Shown here one piece after another: positions 12,801 through 24,268 of a DNA stretch of 64,000 nt. The notes beneath the pieces were generated by a model. The model was not told where the DNA came from and did no database searches. It saw nothing but the letters and a program-made list of their open reading frames with translations. Position 1 is the stretch's first letter. The number at the start of each line of letters is the position of its first letter. A program made the translations under genes and the position numbers. The stretch is taken from positions 12,478,234-12,542,233 of the forward strand of contig NC_054389.1 of NCBI RefSeq assembly GCF_001625195.1, read 5' to 3'. Source of the stretch: Drechmeria coniospora. Its lineage: Eukaryota > Ascomycota > Sordariomycetes > Hypocreales > Ophiocordycipitaceae.

Positions 12801-13929
12801 AGGATACATCGGCACTCAAGGGCAGGACGGAATAAATTCTTTGACAGTAGAGATTTGAAATGACGAGTCGTGAAATTTCGGTATCTGTACGGCGACTAAA
12901 GTAGGGGATGCTGCCGTTTAGACCCCAACGAAGCTGCCTCTGTATTTTCCAAGTGAAGGCGACGCCGAACGGAGAGTGTGCCATACAAGTCTGCAAGGGC
13001 ACATCGGCCAAGACCAAGGAGGAAAGGTCAAAGTGTAGAATTGCGTTTGTCACCACGGGCTGCAGTTGGGAGGTCGAGAACGTAAAGCGATGCAGCAAAC
13101 AGTCGAAGTCGGCTGTAGAGGGCACAAGAGTCGTAAAGCGGATGGAAAGGGCTGCGTGGAGCTACGTAACTGGCGGTGAGAGGCTTTAGTAATGTTGCGA
13201 ATTCTCGAGGCCAGGATGAATAATAATAAGAAGCTGTGGACGATAAACAAGTATCGCTGGAGCCTCGAGGTAAACCATTAGTGCACGTTTAATGATTGAT
13301 GACAACGCAGAATGATCGGGTATGGTTGCCTGCCGATTCTTATGCCCCCATTCGTAAGGTGTTTGATATGGACAGAAAGGGCGGCAAACAAGCGACGGAG
13401 GGCACGGAGACGGACGGCACAATGGCGACAGACGGCACGATATTGACGGACGATATGAAGGCCGCAGATTGTAACGAAATCGGGCAGCAGGCATCTCGGG
13501 CCTGGCATCCGTCCTTTCGAAATCGCGACGAGTCGCGTGATTGAGGTCAAGTTCGAATAGTGGGAGTCTGTCGTAGTCAAAGGCGAGACCCACGATGGAT
13601 ATAGTCGGTGTTGTACTGCAATCACCGGCTTCACTCCTGCGAGGCCGCGTGCAGGCCACTGCAATCATCTGCTGCCTCGGCTGCTTGTCGATCGTCGTCG
13701 AAGAAGACGGGCCGTTTCTGGTGGGCAAACGATGATATCGGGGGCATCCTGGTAAAGCTTGAGTTTGAGCAGGCGTAAAAGAAGAGCATGAAAATGGACG
13801 GGAGCAAGGGCATCAAAGTGGGTGGGCGCGGGAAGGAGAGGCTGAGGCCGATGATCTGTCCTTGTCCATCAGGAGGTATTGCACGACAAGGTACGGCTGG
13901 CGTGCTCACTGCAGCATTCGGACGACGTA
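9802..13929. other. Gene-poor stretch without a confident gene
   Basis: Several short frames exist (for example 11581-12018 and 12793-13125 on opposite strands) but none has a recognisable domain, signal peptide with ATG, or convincing splice structure. The 11.0-12.3 kb part has patchy cysteine-containing frames in all three phases, which could be a decayed gene; this is not provable by eye. One minisatellite lies at 10443-10733. Confidence 0.5.
10443..10733. repeat. Minisatellite, four units of about 55-87 bp
   Basis: Each unit begins ATGCAAGAAGGGTGGAAGAA and ends near TGCCCATTATGTGGGTGCAG. Unit 2 lacks the last third and unit 4 has an internal duplication of GGGTGGAAGAAT. Confidence 0.88.
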
Positions 13930-14699
13930 ACCAACCAGTACTATTAGCACTGTACGAGTAAATAACGTAGTACTTGGTACTTTTGTGTGTGGTACTTTAG
14001 CGTACGTAGTACGGTATACGGCGCCTGGACATGGTTCGTCACAGTGTGCATTCGACAGCCGAATAGACCATCACTTCTACGTGGCAGAGTGAATGAAACT
14101 CGTCGCATCCCGCACCCTATTACGCAACGGACCAAAGATTACTTCTTCTTTTTTTACGGGGTGACAGATTGACTGCGCGTGGTCCACTCGACAGAGTATC
14201 ATTCGGCGGGTGCGCAGGCGCAGCAGCAACCGGCGAACGAGGCGAGCGACGAAGAGCGAGCTTCGCACTGGCAACAATTCAACGTCGTTTACGCTTGGCC
14301 TTGAAAATTGTGTTTCCACGGCACTTTAGCCACGAGCTTGTGTCGGCGGCTGGTTGCGGCAGGGTGACTGATGAAAAAGAAATGCAAACAAGTTCGCGAC
14401 TCCTTCCCTTCTCGAGCTTCCTCGTACGTGGCCACCAGACACCTGGCCAAGCCCCGATGATCTTCCACCTCTTTTCCCATCAAAAGAGGATGATTTGGCT
14501 TCGAAATCTCGGGCAGGGCCCAGTACCGGGCACCCAAACAATCAGAGCCGTAGGCTGGAAGATTGATCAGGCATTGCTTGCTATCTCGTTTCTCGCCCGC
14601 CGGAGCAGACAGCGGTCGTCGCCGCTTTTTGGGGGCTTTCTGCTCTTGTTTCCGTTCCTGTCTCGTCATCTCGTTGCCGTCTCGAGGGCATACACACGC

Positions 14700-15125
14700 T
14701 CAGAGCTGTGGGAAGCAAGCCTGACCAACCATAGCTTGCCATCCCGTGATGCGCGTAACAGTGCCAAGAGCGGGCGTCATGCCTGTTTTTATTTCTGCTC
14801 TAGTTCTCGTCGGCATTTTGCCGCCTTGGGGACATGGGGCATTTACACCACCAGAGTTGTAGCCAGCAATATTGACCAGGGATTGCTCGATATCCTGCAT
14901 GCTCGCAACGGAGCCGGCACAGCGGTCGTTGCCCTTGTACTTCCCTGGCATCTCGTTGCCACCTCTCTCCACATGCTCCATGGTGTTGGTGTATTCGACA
15001 TTAATCGTAGCCGTGATTTTCGCCGTCAATGGGCTTGAGCAAATTGTTTCGCGCATGAAGATATGGGTTGATGAGGATGAATGGATTCTCATCGTTTCGT
15101 CGAGGATGGCGTTGGCAGCAGGCAT
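14700..15125 (-). CDS. Hypothetical ORF of 141 codons, weakly supported
   Basis: It begins with a true ATG and is open throughout. The middle contains KGNDRCAGS followed by a short amphipathic segment and a later cysteine (NAPC). No signal peptide, membrane segment or known domain is evident. A diverged copy of its central part occurs in the next minus-strand frame downstream (around 14570-14690), so the two may be relics of a duplicated small gene. It may equally be a chance frame. Confidence 0.2.
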   Translation of the reverse strand: MPAANAILDETMRIHSSSSTHIFMRETICSSPLTAKITATINVEYTNTMEHVERGGNEMPGKYKGNDRCAGSVASMQDIEQSLVNIAGYNSGGVNAPCPQGGKMPTRTRAEIKTGMTPALGTVTRITGWQAMVGQACFPQL

Positions 15126-17043
15126 CGCAAAGGCGCCGAGTTAAGTAAGGAGCCCAAGCAAATCCCATGGCTCAACCCATGTCGACTGAATATCCCTCTC
15201 GTGGAGTGCACTTGGACGGGTATGTGCAAGTTTCCAGACTCGACTAGCATAACTGTTGCTGTTGTGTTGTAGCTCGACCATGCACTCGCCACAGTCCCGC
15301 GAGCGCGACAGTGGGCCAGAGAATCGAGTATCGATGGAGAAGCCGAGAATGCCGAGTATTGGCCGGTGCGTGTCCGAAGCATGCGGTTGTATCGCCATAG
15401 CCCGCTGGTTATCCGACGCCATGGTCAAGGATCCGATACCATCAAATGGTTGGCTATGGAGTTGTAGGTAGATTTCGAAGATTTGCTCGTAAATACATTC
15501 GCGTTTTCATATCTTCAGGTTCGTCCGACTTGGCCTACCCATGCAAATAACGGACTGGCCGCTCGAGGTCGACGAAATCCACAACCGTGTACGAACGGAC
15601 CGATGCCACCAGTCCCAGTCGTGCTTCAGCCATCGACAGGTGGAGCCTGGGCGACATGAGGCTCCTCGAGGCATTGCATCCACCAAACCTCGATTTTCGT
15701 TTTCGAGCCCTTCCGCCACGAGTTCGGCGGTAGCGTTTCCGGTTATTGGAAGGCATGAGGCGAACTGTTTAGATGTGCGGAGCTGAAATCAGATGATTAT
15801 GTTGACGCAGCCATCAGCCATGATGGCAAATGCTGTCGACCATGCTGGCCAATTCCTCGCCGACGAAGCTCTCGAGTGCCTCGAGGCTAGAGGACTCGAG
15901 CATCGTCGCTTGCCAGGCTGGGAACTCGTCGGTGCCTCGTCGATTCGGCTCCGCAGTCGTAGAAACCGGGGAAGGGCGACACTGAAGGGGGGAGGCATTC
16001 ACCGCCATGGTGGAGAAGTGGTTGTGGTCTAGAGGTTGGACAGTAACTTGTCGTGGCCGTGCACGTCGACATTGCTCGCCATCGCTTTCATGGTGATGAA
16101 TGGGATGAGGCGAGAACAGTGAGGGATTTTCATCCACCTGCCACTGCACTTGCACATTCTACGCGAAATTGCACAGCACCTACTTTCGCCGTCCGCCACC
16201 CTTCAGTAACGAGGGGCGGAGTAATAGCACGGCTAGTATTCCTATAGACGCTGTAGCTATAGTCGACTTTGTTTTTCATACGACGAGCACATATACGCTG
16301 TCAGATTACGCACTTTGGAGGGACATCCGTGCATCGGTCGAGGGACATTTCACGCGCATTTCCGCGACGTATATGCCATGCCAGAGAACCGGAGAAGGGA
16401 TGGGTGCCTTACTGGGCAGCGTCCCTGTGGATCGTATTCTTGCCAATGATAGACGGCCTTGGCACGAGTCATGCGCTTCCCCACACGGCCCATCCGCTGA
16501 CACGGGACGCATTGCTGCCATGCCACCCCCAATACGAAGGTCGCCTGCTTCCAAGGTGCATGGCACGCCTCGTTCTGCCGCCGTAGCTCCATCCGAAGGC
16601 GAAGCCATCGATGGCGAGGAATGGAGCAGGAACCTTAAAACTGCCTGGTCGGGATGCCATCATGGCCCTGCTACTTTCGCGACGCCTTGGCCTGCAGCAC
16701 GGCGGCCGTCAAGGTGCCATCGGTGGAAGGCTGGACAAAAGTACCGTCATGGATGCTGGCAGCAGCCAAGCAAGCGTATGACCGGAGGCTTTGGTTGGCG
16801 TTGAGACATGGGTTCGACGGCCGGATCGACAATGGCTTGCGTTCGTGGCCAAAGTATTCGCACGCCTTGATTGTACCACATTCCCCCTTTCGTCAAGGCC
16901 ATGGCCACTCGACCAAGGGCCGCTCGTGCCTCGTGAGGGCTGCCAAGTGACCAGTCAGCCCTGGGAGGCTGCATCGGCCGCGGCTTTTCCGTGCGGCCAT
17001 CTTCCCAACCGACAGGTCCCATGGCCGCGTCGACTGCTCGTTG

Positions 17044-17122
17044 TCGGCAAAAAAGTGTCCGTCCACCAGTCGGCAAAAAAAGTGTCCGTCCACCAGTCGG
17101 CAAAAAAGTCTCTGTCCAGACC
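17044..17122. repeat. Tandem repeat, three units of 26-27 bp
   Basis: Units begin TCGGCAAAAAAGTGTCCGTC and the third is diverged at its 3' end. Confidence 0.88.
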
Positions 17123-18239
17123 AGAAGGGGCCAAGGGTCAGGAGGAGGAAGGGACACAACGGGGCGGGGGTGAGGGCGAGCAATGGAAGTCGTAGATTCG
17201 GCGTGCCACCCGCAGGAGAGGCGACGGCGACGGGTGCAAGGTCGTTCTCATGCCCGTCAACGATGCCCACCACATGGTCACCGGCAGGTCAACTGACCAA
17301 CGCCGGGCAAGCTCTCGTTTGCTCTCCTCGGCCTGAGACATGAAGATGGACGGCGCATTGCGACGGAAGTGTCGGCTTTCGTTGCCGGCCGGCATGATGC
17401 CGACAATGGATGCCTGTATGCGGAGTGCAGGTCATTGCATGCCGTCGCGAGAGTGCAATGCCCCATTCCGCCCAACCGCCCTACCCCGGCCTTCCCACGG
17501 CTGCGACGCACTGTTTCCGACGGTGCGACGGTCAGGTTCGCGAAGCGGATGGCACGAGCGAGTCCGCTCCAGCCGCGCAGTGATCTGGTGAAGCCTATCA
17601 TTTGGCCGAACGAGGGTGTCGGGAAGACAAGAAAAAGAAAAGAAGGCTTTGTCGAAAGAGGGATGGCGTCGGGTTCCCCTTTGGGCTCTCTCCCATGCTC
17701 GAGCTGATAAACATCGGCCCCCTCGTTGCCCACCCATTCGGCATTTCCCGGCAGATGTTGGGTTTAGGTTGGAGCGTCGCTTGTCGAGCGCAGCATCGAA
17801 AATGTGGAAGAGAGGGTGGAAGGCTGTGTATTTGTCTCAGTCGAACAACGATGGCCAAGCAGCCGGCCGTGGTCGTTTTGCCTTGGAGCACGTGGACAGG
17901 CACCCACGTCGGAAAGAGAGCGAGAACGAAGGTGACGTGCAATGCAACCACACCAGTGGGACGATGATGAAGATGAAGGATGGGGACGTGTCTAGACTCA
18001 GACAAACAGGCAAGCGATGACGCTACAACCACCGTCTCGCCGTGGCCAAAACAAGCATTCTTTGACGTCGGCAGGCTGGGCCGAAGGTCTGCTCGATAGG
18101 TCTTGACAGGAACGGATGACCTCGTATTGGGTCTCGCCTTTGGCAGAAGCGACGGCTTGGCAGAGGATGTGACGAATAGACGGCTGGACGTGCGACCGCT
18201 GCATGGCTCGGACTGAGGCTGAGGGATCGCCTCTCTCTC

Positions 18240-19260
18240 CCCCTCGGCACAGAACCAGACGATGCAGTGTATTACTCCGTACTACTGCGTTGAGTCGTTG
18301 GTACGAGGGTTCGCCGGGAATAACAGAAAGTCCGCTACAACCGGAGCAGGCCACAGGTAGTGGAGCACGGGGAACAGTAGTCCGCACGTACAAGAACATG
18401 TACAATGTACATGTTCAACGGAGTATACAAGTACTAAAGCATGCACAAGCACTGTACTTGGGTGACGGACTACAAGTACAGATACAAGTACAAGATTTCG
18501 TTGCGTGCGCCAGTGAAATCAGCGGGATTAGTAAGAGTAAGTGAGACATGCAAGTATGCAGTAATACGAAGTGCATGTACTTGCAGTACAAGAACTGACT
18601 TACAATACGGAGTAAATGTGCCGAGTACACCTACATGTACATGTACTTACGTACTTCTGTACAGTACTTTCGTTTACGTACTTGTGTACTTTCGTTTACG
18701 TACTTACTGCACAATAATGTGGCTAATTGCCTACCAAGTACGGATTACAGTACATGCAGGCGAAGGTGCAAGTGCGGAGCACAAGTAGATGTACTTGCCT
18801 GCTCTCAGTGCCGCTGGCGGATCTGCCGAGGTCGCGGCCCGCTCAAGGTGCCAAGAACATCGTGGCGGCTTGGCTTATAGGGCTCACACCTCTGTCCGGC
18901 CTCCCGGTTCAAGGATTCGGCACATGTACTGGTGCGCTGTCACCCCCCCCCCTCCCGCCCCATGATGCCCCCATCCACGTTCACCTACAGTAGACACCTC
19001 ACAGGCATACCTACTTAAGTACTCCGTACCACATCCACCTACAGTAGACACCTCACAGGCATACTTACATAAGTACTCCGTACCTAATAGTAGGTAATTA
19101 CTTACAACTACGGAGTACCTAGGTACCTACTTACAAGCAAGTACACTGGTACTTACACCTGCTTACCCCCCACCTAGTTCGTACTCACAAGTGCACCTAC
19201 ACCTACAACTACAGCACATGCGCACCTGCAACTACACCTGGATGTGCTCTTACACCTACA
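18240..19260. repeat. GTAC-rich palindromic island
   Basis: Contains many GTACATGTAC, CAAGTAC and ACTCCGTA/TACGGAGT half-sites. A block near 18975-19025 (ACCTACAGTAGACACCTCAC) is repeated near 19030-19080. No coding signal. Confidence 0.7.
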
Positions 19261-19684
19261 GCTACATGTTACATGCACAAACGAGTAGGGGTGTAGAGTA
19301 CGCCGCTTGCACACGTTGCCCATATGGTCCCTGCATGCATTGGCCGCTTCTCTCGCGCACTCATGTTGTCCTGTTTCACACCTCCATGCCATCCTGCATG
19401 TGAATGCCCAGTAGTGCGTGGACGCCGTCGAGCTCATTGGCCACGCCTTACCGTGGTGAGATCAAGTTCGGATGTTTTGGTCCGCGTCGAGGGGCTTGCT
19501 GCTCTGGCTCCGGTGTGGACAGTTCCATCAAGCGGCGCGACAAAAGGAGCCAAGTCATTTTGCATAGGCAGCTTCATTATTATCCAAAAAAATAGCCGCG
19601 AGCAAAGGCGCCAGCCAACGTGACTGGCGACGACAGACGACGGTGACATGGAAACGTGATACATGGTGGTGGTTCGGATCGTCA

Positions 19685-20356
19685 TCATGGACTCAGCCGG
19701 TTGATCTTCCAACCCTTGCCGCCGTCCTTCTCGTAGACGAAGCGGTCGTGCAGCCTGTCCTTCCTGCCCTCCCAAAACTCGACGCGCGTGGGCACGATGC
19801 GTAAGCCGCCCCAGAACTCGGGCACGGGCACCTTGTCCTGGCCGTCGAAGCGCTTCTCCGTCTCCGCCAGCCAGCCTCGCAGTTGGGCCAGGCCGTCGTC
19901 GCCGTCCTTGGCGCTCGGCTGCAGCGGCTGCGACTGGCGGCTGGCCCAGGCCGTCATCTGACCGTCGCGCGCGCGCACGTCAAAGTCGGCCTGGTTCTGC
20001 TCCTTCGACAGGCGCTCCGTGACGCCCTCGACGCGCACCTGCCGCTGCAGGGCGGGCCAGTGGAAGACGAGGGCGGCGTGCGGGTTCGACGCGAGGTCGC
20101 TGCCCTTGCGCGAGGTGCCAAAGTTGGAGATGAGGACGAAGCCGTCGTTGGTGTCGAGCTCCTTCATGTAGACGATGCGCGACGAGACGCGGCCCGAGGG
20201 GAGCTCCGACGTCGAGAGCGTGCACGTCTCGGGCATGCTGATGGACTCGTTCGCCTTGGCCTCGGCGTACCACTTGCGGAACTGGGCTGCCGGCGAGGCG
20301 GCATCCAGCCCCGACAGCGAGAGGTTCTTTTCCACGTTGTTGAGAGCCATGACCAT
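19685..20356 (-). CDS. PDX3: Pyridoxamine/pyridoxine 5'-phosphate oxidase
   Basis: FMN enzyme that oxidises pyridoxamine- or pyridoxine-phosphate to pyridoxal phosphate, the last step of vitamin B6 salvage. It is a single exon of 223 residues, close to the yeast enzyme. Family signatures are visible: SSRIVYMKELD and GFVLISNFGTSRKGSDLASN (FMN-binding part), ALVFHWPALQRQVRVEG, and the C-terminal signature EFWGGLRIVPTRVEFWEGR followed by LHDRF and the terminal NRLSP. I chose the ATG at 20356; a second ATG two codons on (20350) is equally possible. The frame continues upstream without an ATG. Confidence 0.96.
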   Translation of the reverse strand: MVMALNNVEKNLSLSGLDAASPAAQFRKWYAEAKANESISMPETCTLSTSELPSGRVSSRIVYMKELDTNDGFVLISNFGTSRKGSDLASNPHAALVFHWPALQRQVRVEGVTERLSKEQNQADFDVRARDGQMTAWASRQSQPLQPSAKDGDDGLAQLRGWLAETEKRFDGQDKVPVPEFWGGLRIVPTRVEFWEGRKDRLHDRFVYEKDGGKGWKINRLSP

Positions 20357-20518
20357 GGACGGGGGGGGAGGGGCGGGGAGAAGAATCAAGTCAAGAATGC
20401 ACGACGGGAGGAGATTCTGCCACGGATTCCGCGAGCAAGTAATACGACGGGCCCCGAGAGTATTTCGAGACGATTTCTGCCCTGCTCTTGTCCGCTCGCG
20501 GGGAGGAAAGAGACGCTG

Positions 20519-20526
20519 TATTTATA
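20519..20526 (-). promoter_or_regulatory. TATA-like element upstream of PDX3
   Basis: TATAAATA on the minus strand, about 165 bases before the chosen start codon. Confidence 0.45.
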
Positions 20527-21114
20527 GCATGGAGTGGCGTCGAGCGAGGCGTCAAGGTAACTCCCGCCATACGATGCACGCGCAGGATGCGGAAGGCGCA
20601 AGGCGCAAGGCGCGAAGGAGCACCTGGCCGTCCTCGGGCCTTGTTGCGACGGTGCCTTGATGCTTCGCCGTTTGAGGCAGTCGCAAGCCAGGGCAGGTGC
20701 GAAACGGCATGGCTTGGCGAGGAAGCCCTCCGCTCATTGGTTCGATGGCCAGACGTACATGTACCGGGATGCCGCCGAGGCGCAGGTGCACCTGCACGTA
20801 CCGAGTACATGCATTATCCGGAGCGTGCTCCGTGTACGGCACCTGCTGTAGGCGCCCCGTTCCTGCACGGGTTTGGGTCGCTCGGTGGGCTCTTGCCTGC
20901 CGGAGAAATGTGACTCGTCACCCTGCCCGCTGCCGATGGGAAGGGGCCAGCGCCAAAGCCACCGCAGGCACGACGACGGCCATCGCAACGGGCAATTGCC
21001 TACTGCACGATATCATGTACCATGCCAGGCGTAGGTGCCTGTGCTCCATAGCCGTCCTCGTAGGGACTACGCCTACAATGCACTGCACTGGAGGCCGGTG
21101 TAATTCGGTGCAGC

Positions 21115-21305
21115 ACAGTTCCGCACAGGACAGCACGGCACCGTACAGAACATCACAGCACAGCACCGCACAGAACATCACATCACAGCACAGCACCGCA
21201 CAGAACATCACGGCACCGTACAGAACGTCACATCACAGCACCGTACATAACAGCACAGCACAGTACCGCACAGAACAACACACATAGCACCGTACCAAAC
21301 AGCAC
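21115..21305. repeat. Imperfect tandem repeat of CAGCACAGCACCGCACAGAA type
   Basis: Irregular copies of a roughly 15-30 base unit built from CAGCACAG, CACCGCACAG and AACATCACA. Confidence 0.85.
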
Positions 21306-22439
21306 AATATATTGGTAATTGCAGAACAGCACGACACAGACCAGTGCAGCACTGCGTGTAGGATAATACGTCAGGTACTAGCAGCCGCCTCGCTGGACGA
21401 CCTCACATGCGTGTCATACTGTAGAAATTACCGTTCAATACTGCTGGTGCCACGAAACACCCAATGGCGCGCATGCTTGTGTGTGCTTAGGCCCACCCCG
21501 AGAGCCGCCAGAGGACGGTTGGGAAATCACATGCGAATTGGTGTATAACATCAACCATTGATCGACAAGCAGACCTCCGTCGGTAGTGTGCAGTGCCAAT
21601 TGCTGTCCTCAAAGCGTATCGCCAAGCTCCCCGTCCTCGTCGAGAATCAATCAATCAAGGAGCACGAGGGTGGAATGCATCCGTCTTGGCGCGCCGTCGA
21701 CCCAACTTACTTTTGTCCCCATCACTTCCTCCTTCGCACCCAACCTTTCCGCATCGCATCGACGCAGCTTCATCGTCTCCGAGCAGGCCATCTGTTCGCA
21801 CCCGCACCGCTCGTTGCGGCCAGGGCTTGCCGTGGCTTCGGCGTGCATCGTCGGAATGTCGCCGACCGATCGTTCCTATGGCGCATGGCGTATCCCGAGA
21901 AACCGGGTAAAGGGAACGTCGACGCAGCCGTCTTCCTTCCGAGCTCGGCCGTCGTCTCCATCGCTCTGCTCGTGGAAGCCCAGGGGCCGTTGTCGGCGTG
22001 CGTGGGAGGAAGGCTGAAACGTCCTGTCCACCCGGGCTCGACTATGCGGACGATTGTCCTCTAATAGTTCTTCTCGTCGTACCGGCCACTCCGCACGCGC
22101 TGCCTCCGCCGCACGCTTCCTCGACGCCGCCTGGACCGAACCGGCGTTCGTCCGTCCACCTTGGCCGTCGCCATCTGCTCGGTCCTCCGAGGAACGTTGA
22201 TGGGGAGTTTGGTCGACGGCTGCAGCACGCCATCAGCGAGAAACACGTCGCTCGGCGCTCGGCAACGCCCCCACGTGCCTTGGAAGTTAATCCTATTTCT
22301 CCAGCGCCGGTGCGAGCAGCCTTGTGAACGAAGGTTCAAGATGCACGTTGCGGCACCCTAGCGGAAGTAAATCCAGGGTCTCGTGTCTGGCAGTGGCAAG
22401 ATGGTATTAGTGGCAAATAATTAATACGTGGTTAAGTCC

Positions 22440-23060
22440 GTGTGTGTACGAGATCTTGCGTGCTCTGTGCAGTATTACGGAGTACTTGCTCCAGTACACC
22501 GACATGTGCTAAGCCTGCACGGAGTACAAAGTGCATGTAGATGTACAAGTACTCTTTCCCTGCGCTGCGCACGTGCTTGCCGACGGTAGCTGTACTCCGC
22601 ACTCCGTACGGATACATCCATGCACCGTACTTACTTGTGCACGACCACTTTGTCGTCTGCCGAGTGCAAGTACGTACGTGTACATCACCATGTTGCACCT
22701 GCCAGCCTGTCTCTCGTTCTCTCATTGTGCAGGCACGCCACTTGCAAGTGTCGGCCAACAAGCACAGCGTACGGGGGGTACTTGCCCACCCAAGTAAGTA
22801 CTTGTACATGCACAAGTAACTACTCCGCATATGTCCGCATAACTACTTGCATCTATTAGTACATGTACAATACATGTAGGTGTGCACATGTACTCCACAC
22901 TCCGTGCTGACTCCATACCTACACCTCCATGCATGTACTCCTTACTTTCGTGCAAGTACTTGTATTGTGCAAGCCTCTCCTCCCTCCGAAACCCCCATGA
23001 ATTACTCTGTCCTCCATACAAGCACGCATGTACAAGTACTTATACACGTACTCATATCGC
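22440..23060. repeat. GTAC-rich palindromic island
   Basis: Same sequence style as the islands at 3.0 and 18.2 kb, with repeated GTACATGTAC, AAGTACTTGTAC and TACGGAGT/ACTCCGTA. Confidence 0.7.
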
Positions 23061-23890
23061 TCTAGCTGCCTCAGGTCCCTCGGGAATGTGGGGGGTACCG
23101 GGAAACCGGCTTCTGAGCATGCCGTGCATGTTCCTGCCGTCACGATGCTGACGACGGCATCGACCTCATTTCTTCTCCCCCATTCACTCTTCCTCCTCCA
23201 ACGCGAGCCCTCGATCCGACGACAACTGCACGCGGCCCGTGATGGTGTACGGCATCGGCACTCGCGAGCACTCTGGCACGCGTCTCGGCCATACTGCAAT
23301 GGGAAACCACAAGTACCCGGTACCCAACCCTTTCTCGCCTTCACATTCATTCTGCGAGTCGTCATCAACGTTGCACTCGCTCCTCCTAGTCCCTCCCACC
23401 TTCGTCTCCTGCTCGCTGGCATCGCCGTCATGGCGCGGCAGCTAGCAGGTAGCCGCATGCTTGATAGGCCTTGTCCTACGTCCCGCTAAGGAATCAAACT
23501 TTGCCCGTCCATGCGGTTGCGCGGCATGAACGGGCACTTGGCTTTGCCGTTTGCCTCTCCGGTGATAGCACGCCGTGGTAAAACCACTAAAAAAGCCCAA
23601 CCCCGTGCCGTCCACTCTGCGCTCCGAGCTGTCACCGTCAGGTTAGCCACAAGCATTCCAGCGAAAAAATCATATTCCTTCGCTCGTCGTCGGTCCGTCG
23701 TGCCTCGCCTTCTGCTCCTCCGCCCCGAGCGGCGGCAAGGCCACCCTCGTTACCAGTCACCTTCAGGGGCGGACGTTCGAATCCATGCATGGCAATTATT
23801 CAGCACAGATATCCGCTTTCGAACTAATGAAAGCCACGGGTGCAACATGGCCGATCATGAATTCGGTCGCTCGCTCATGCGGCACGCCGA

Positions 23891-24268
23891 TTATTTCCTT
23901 TTGCTTTGTCGCTTGCCATCCGCGAGGTGGAGAATTTTCCGCTCAACTTCCCCCTGTGGCATAGCGGTCCTCCTTCGTTCTCGAACCTGCCTCTTGGACG
24001 ACCCATCCTCGACGAAGAGGTGGCGAGGGGATGGAGGAGGCATGGGCTTTGAGATGTGATCAACTCGCCGTCGAGCCGGCCTGCGTTGTTGCTTGTCAAG
24101 ATCCCTTCCTTTCCGAGGCAACATGTGGAAGGCGGCATTGAGTTTGCCTATTTTAGCTCCGTGGGTTTCATCGACGGCACCCACGGCATCGCGGACGCCG
24201 TTGCATGTTGGCATCGAGAGGCTTATTGCACCTAGTGTTACCGCCCAGAGGGTGGCGCCAGCCAGCAT
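23891..24268 (-). CDS. Possible small secreted basic protein, unknown function
   Basis: A 125-codon frame with a true ATG. The N-terminus MLAGATLWAVTLGAISLSMP looks like a signal peptide with likely cleavage near SMPTCNG. The mature part has one cysteine, is strongly basic and carries several di- and tribasic sites (QQRRPARRR, SSKRQ, RRR, KRK), which could be Kex2-like processing sites. No domain is recognised. It is the nearest candidate gene upstream of the NRPS-PKS but nothing links the two. Confidence 0.35.
   Translation of the reverse strand: MLAGATLWAVTLGAISLSMPTCNGVRDAVGAVDETHGAKIGKLNAAFHMLPRKGRDLDKQQRRPARRRVDHISKPMPPPSPRHLFVEDGSSKRQVRERRRTAMPQGEVERKILHLADGKRQSKRK

Larger units (their letters stand above)
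13930..18235. other. Gene-poor stretch without a confident gene
   Basis: A short GTAC-rich patch lies at 13950-14030. Minus-strand frames at 14289-14669 and 14700-15125 begin with ATG and share a diverged segment, but have no signal peptide or recognised domain. The 15.1-18.2 kb part holds only short overlapping frames in both strands plus one small tandem repeat. I see no gene here that I would defend. Confidence 0.5.
20530..23890. other. Intergenic stretch without a confident gene
   Basis: Holds one tandem repeat (21115-21305) and a GTAC-rich island (22440-23060). The remaining frames are short, overlapping and without domains. Confidence 0.5.

Noticed and set aside
14169..15038. 289-codon plus-strand frame
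   Set aside because: No domain, Arg/Ser/Phe-rich and overlapped by opposite-strand frames of equal quality; no support for either.
14700..15125. Faint resemblance of a cysteine-containing segment to small secreted killer-like proteins
   Set aside because: No signal peptide, too few cysteines and no match after the first segment; only chance-level similarity by eye.
23760..23790. GTTCGAATCC resembling a tRNA B box
   Set aside because: No A box, acceptor stem or anticodon arm can be folded around it; no tRNA gene was recognised in the window.
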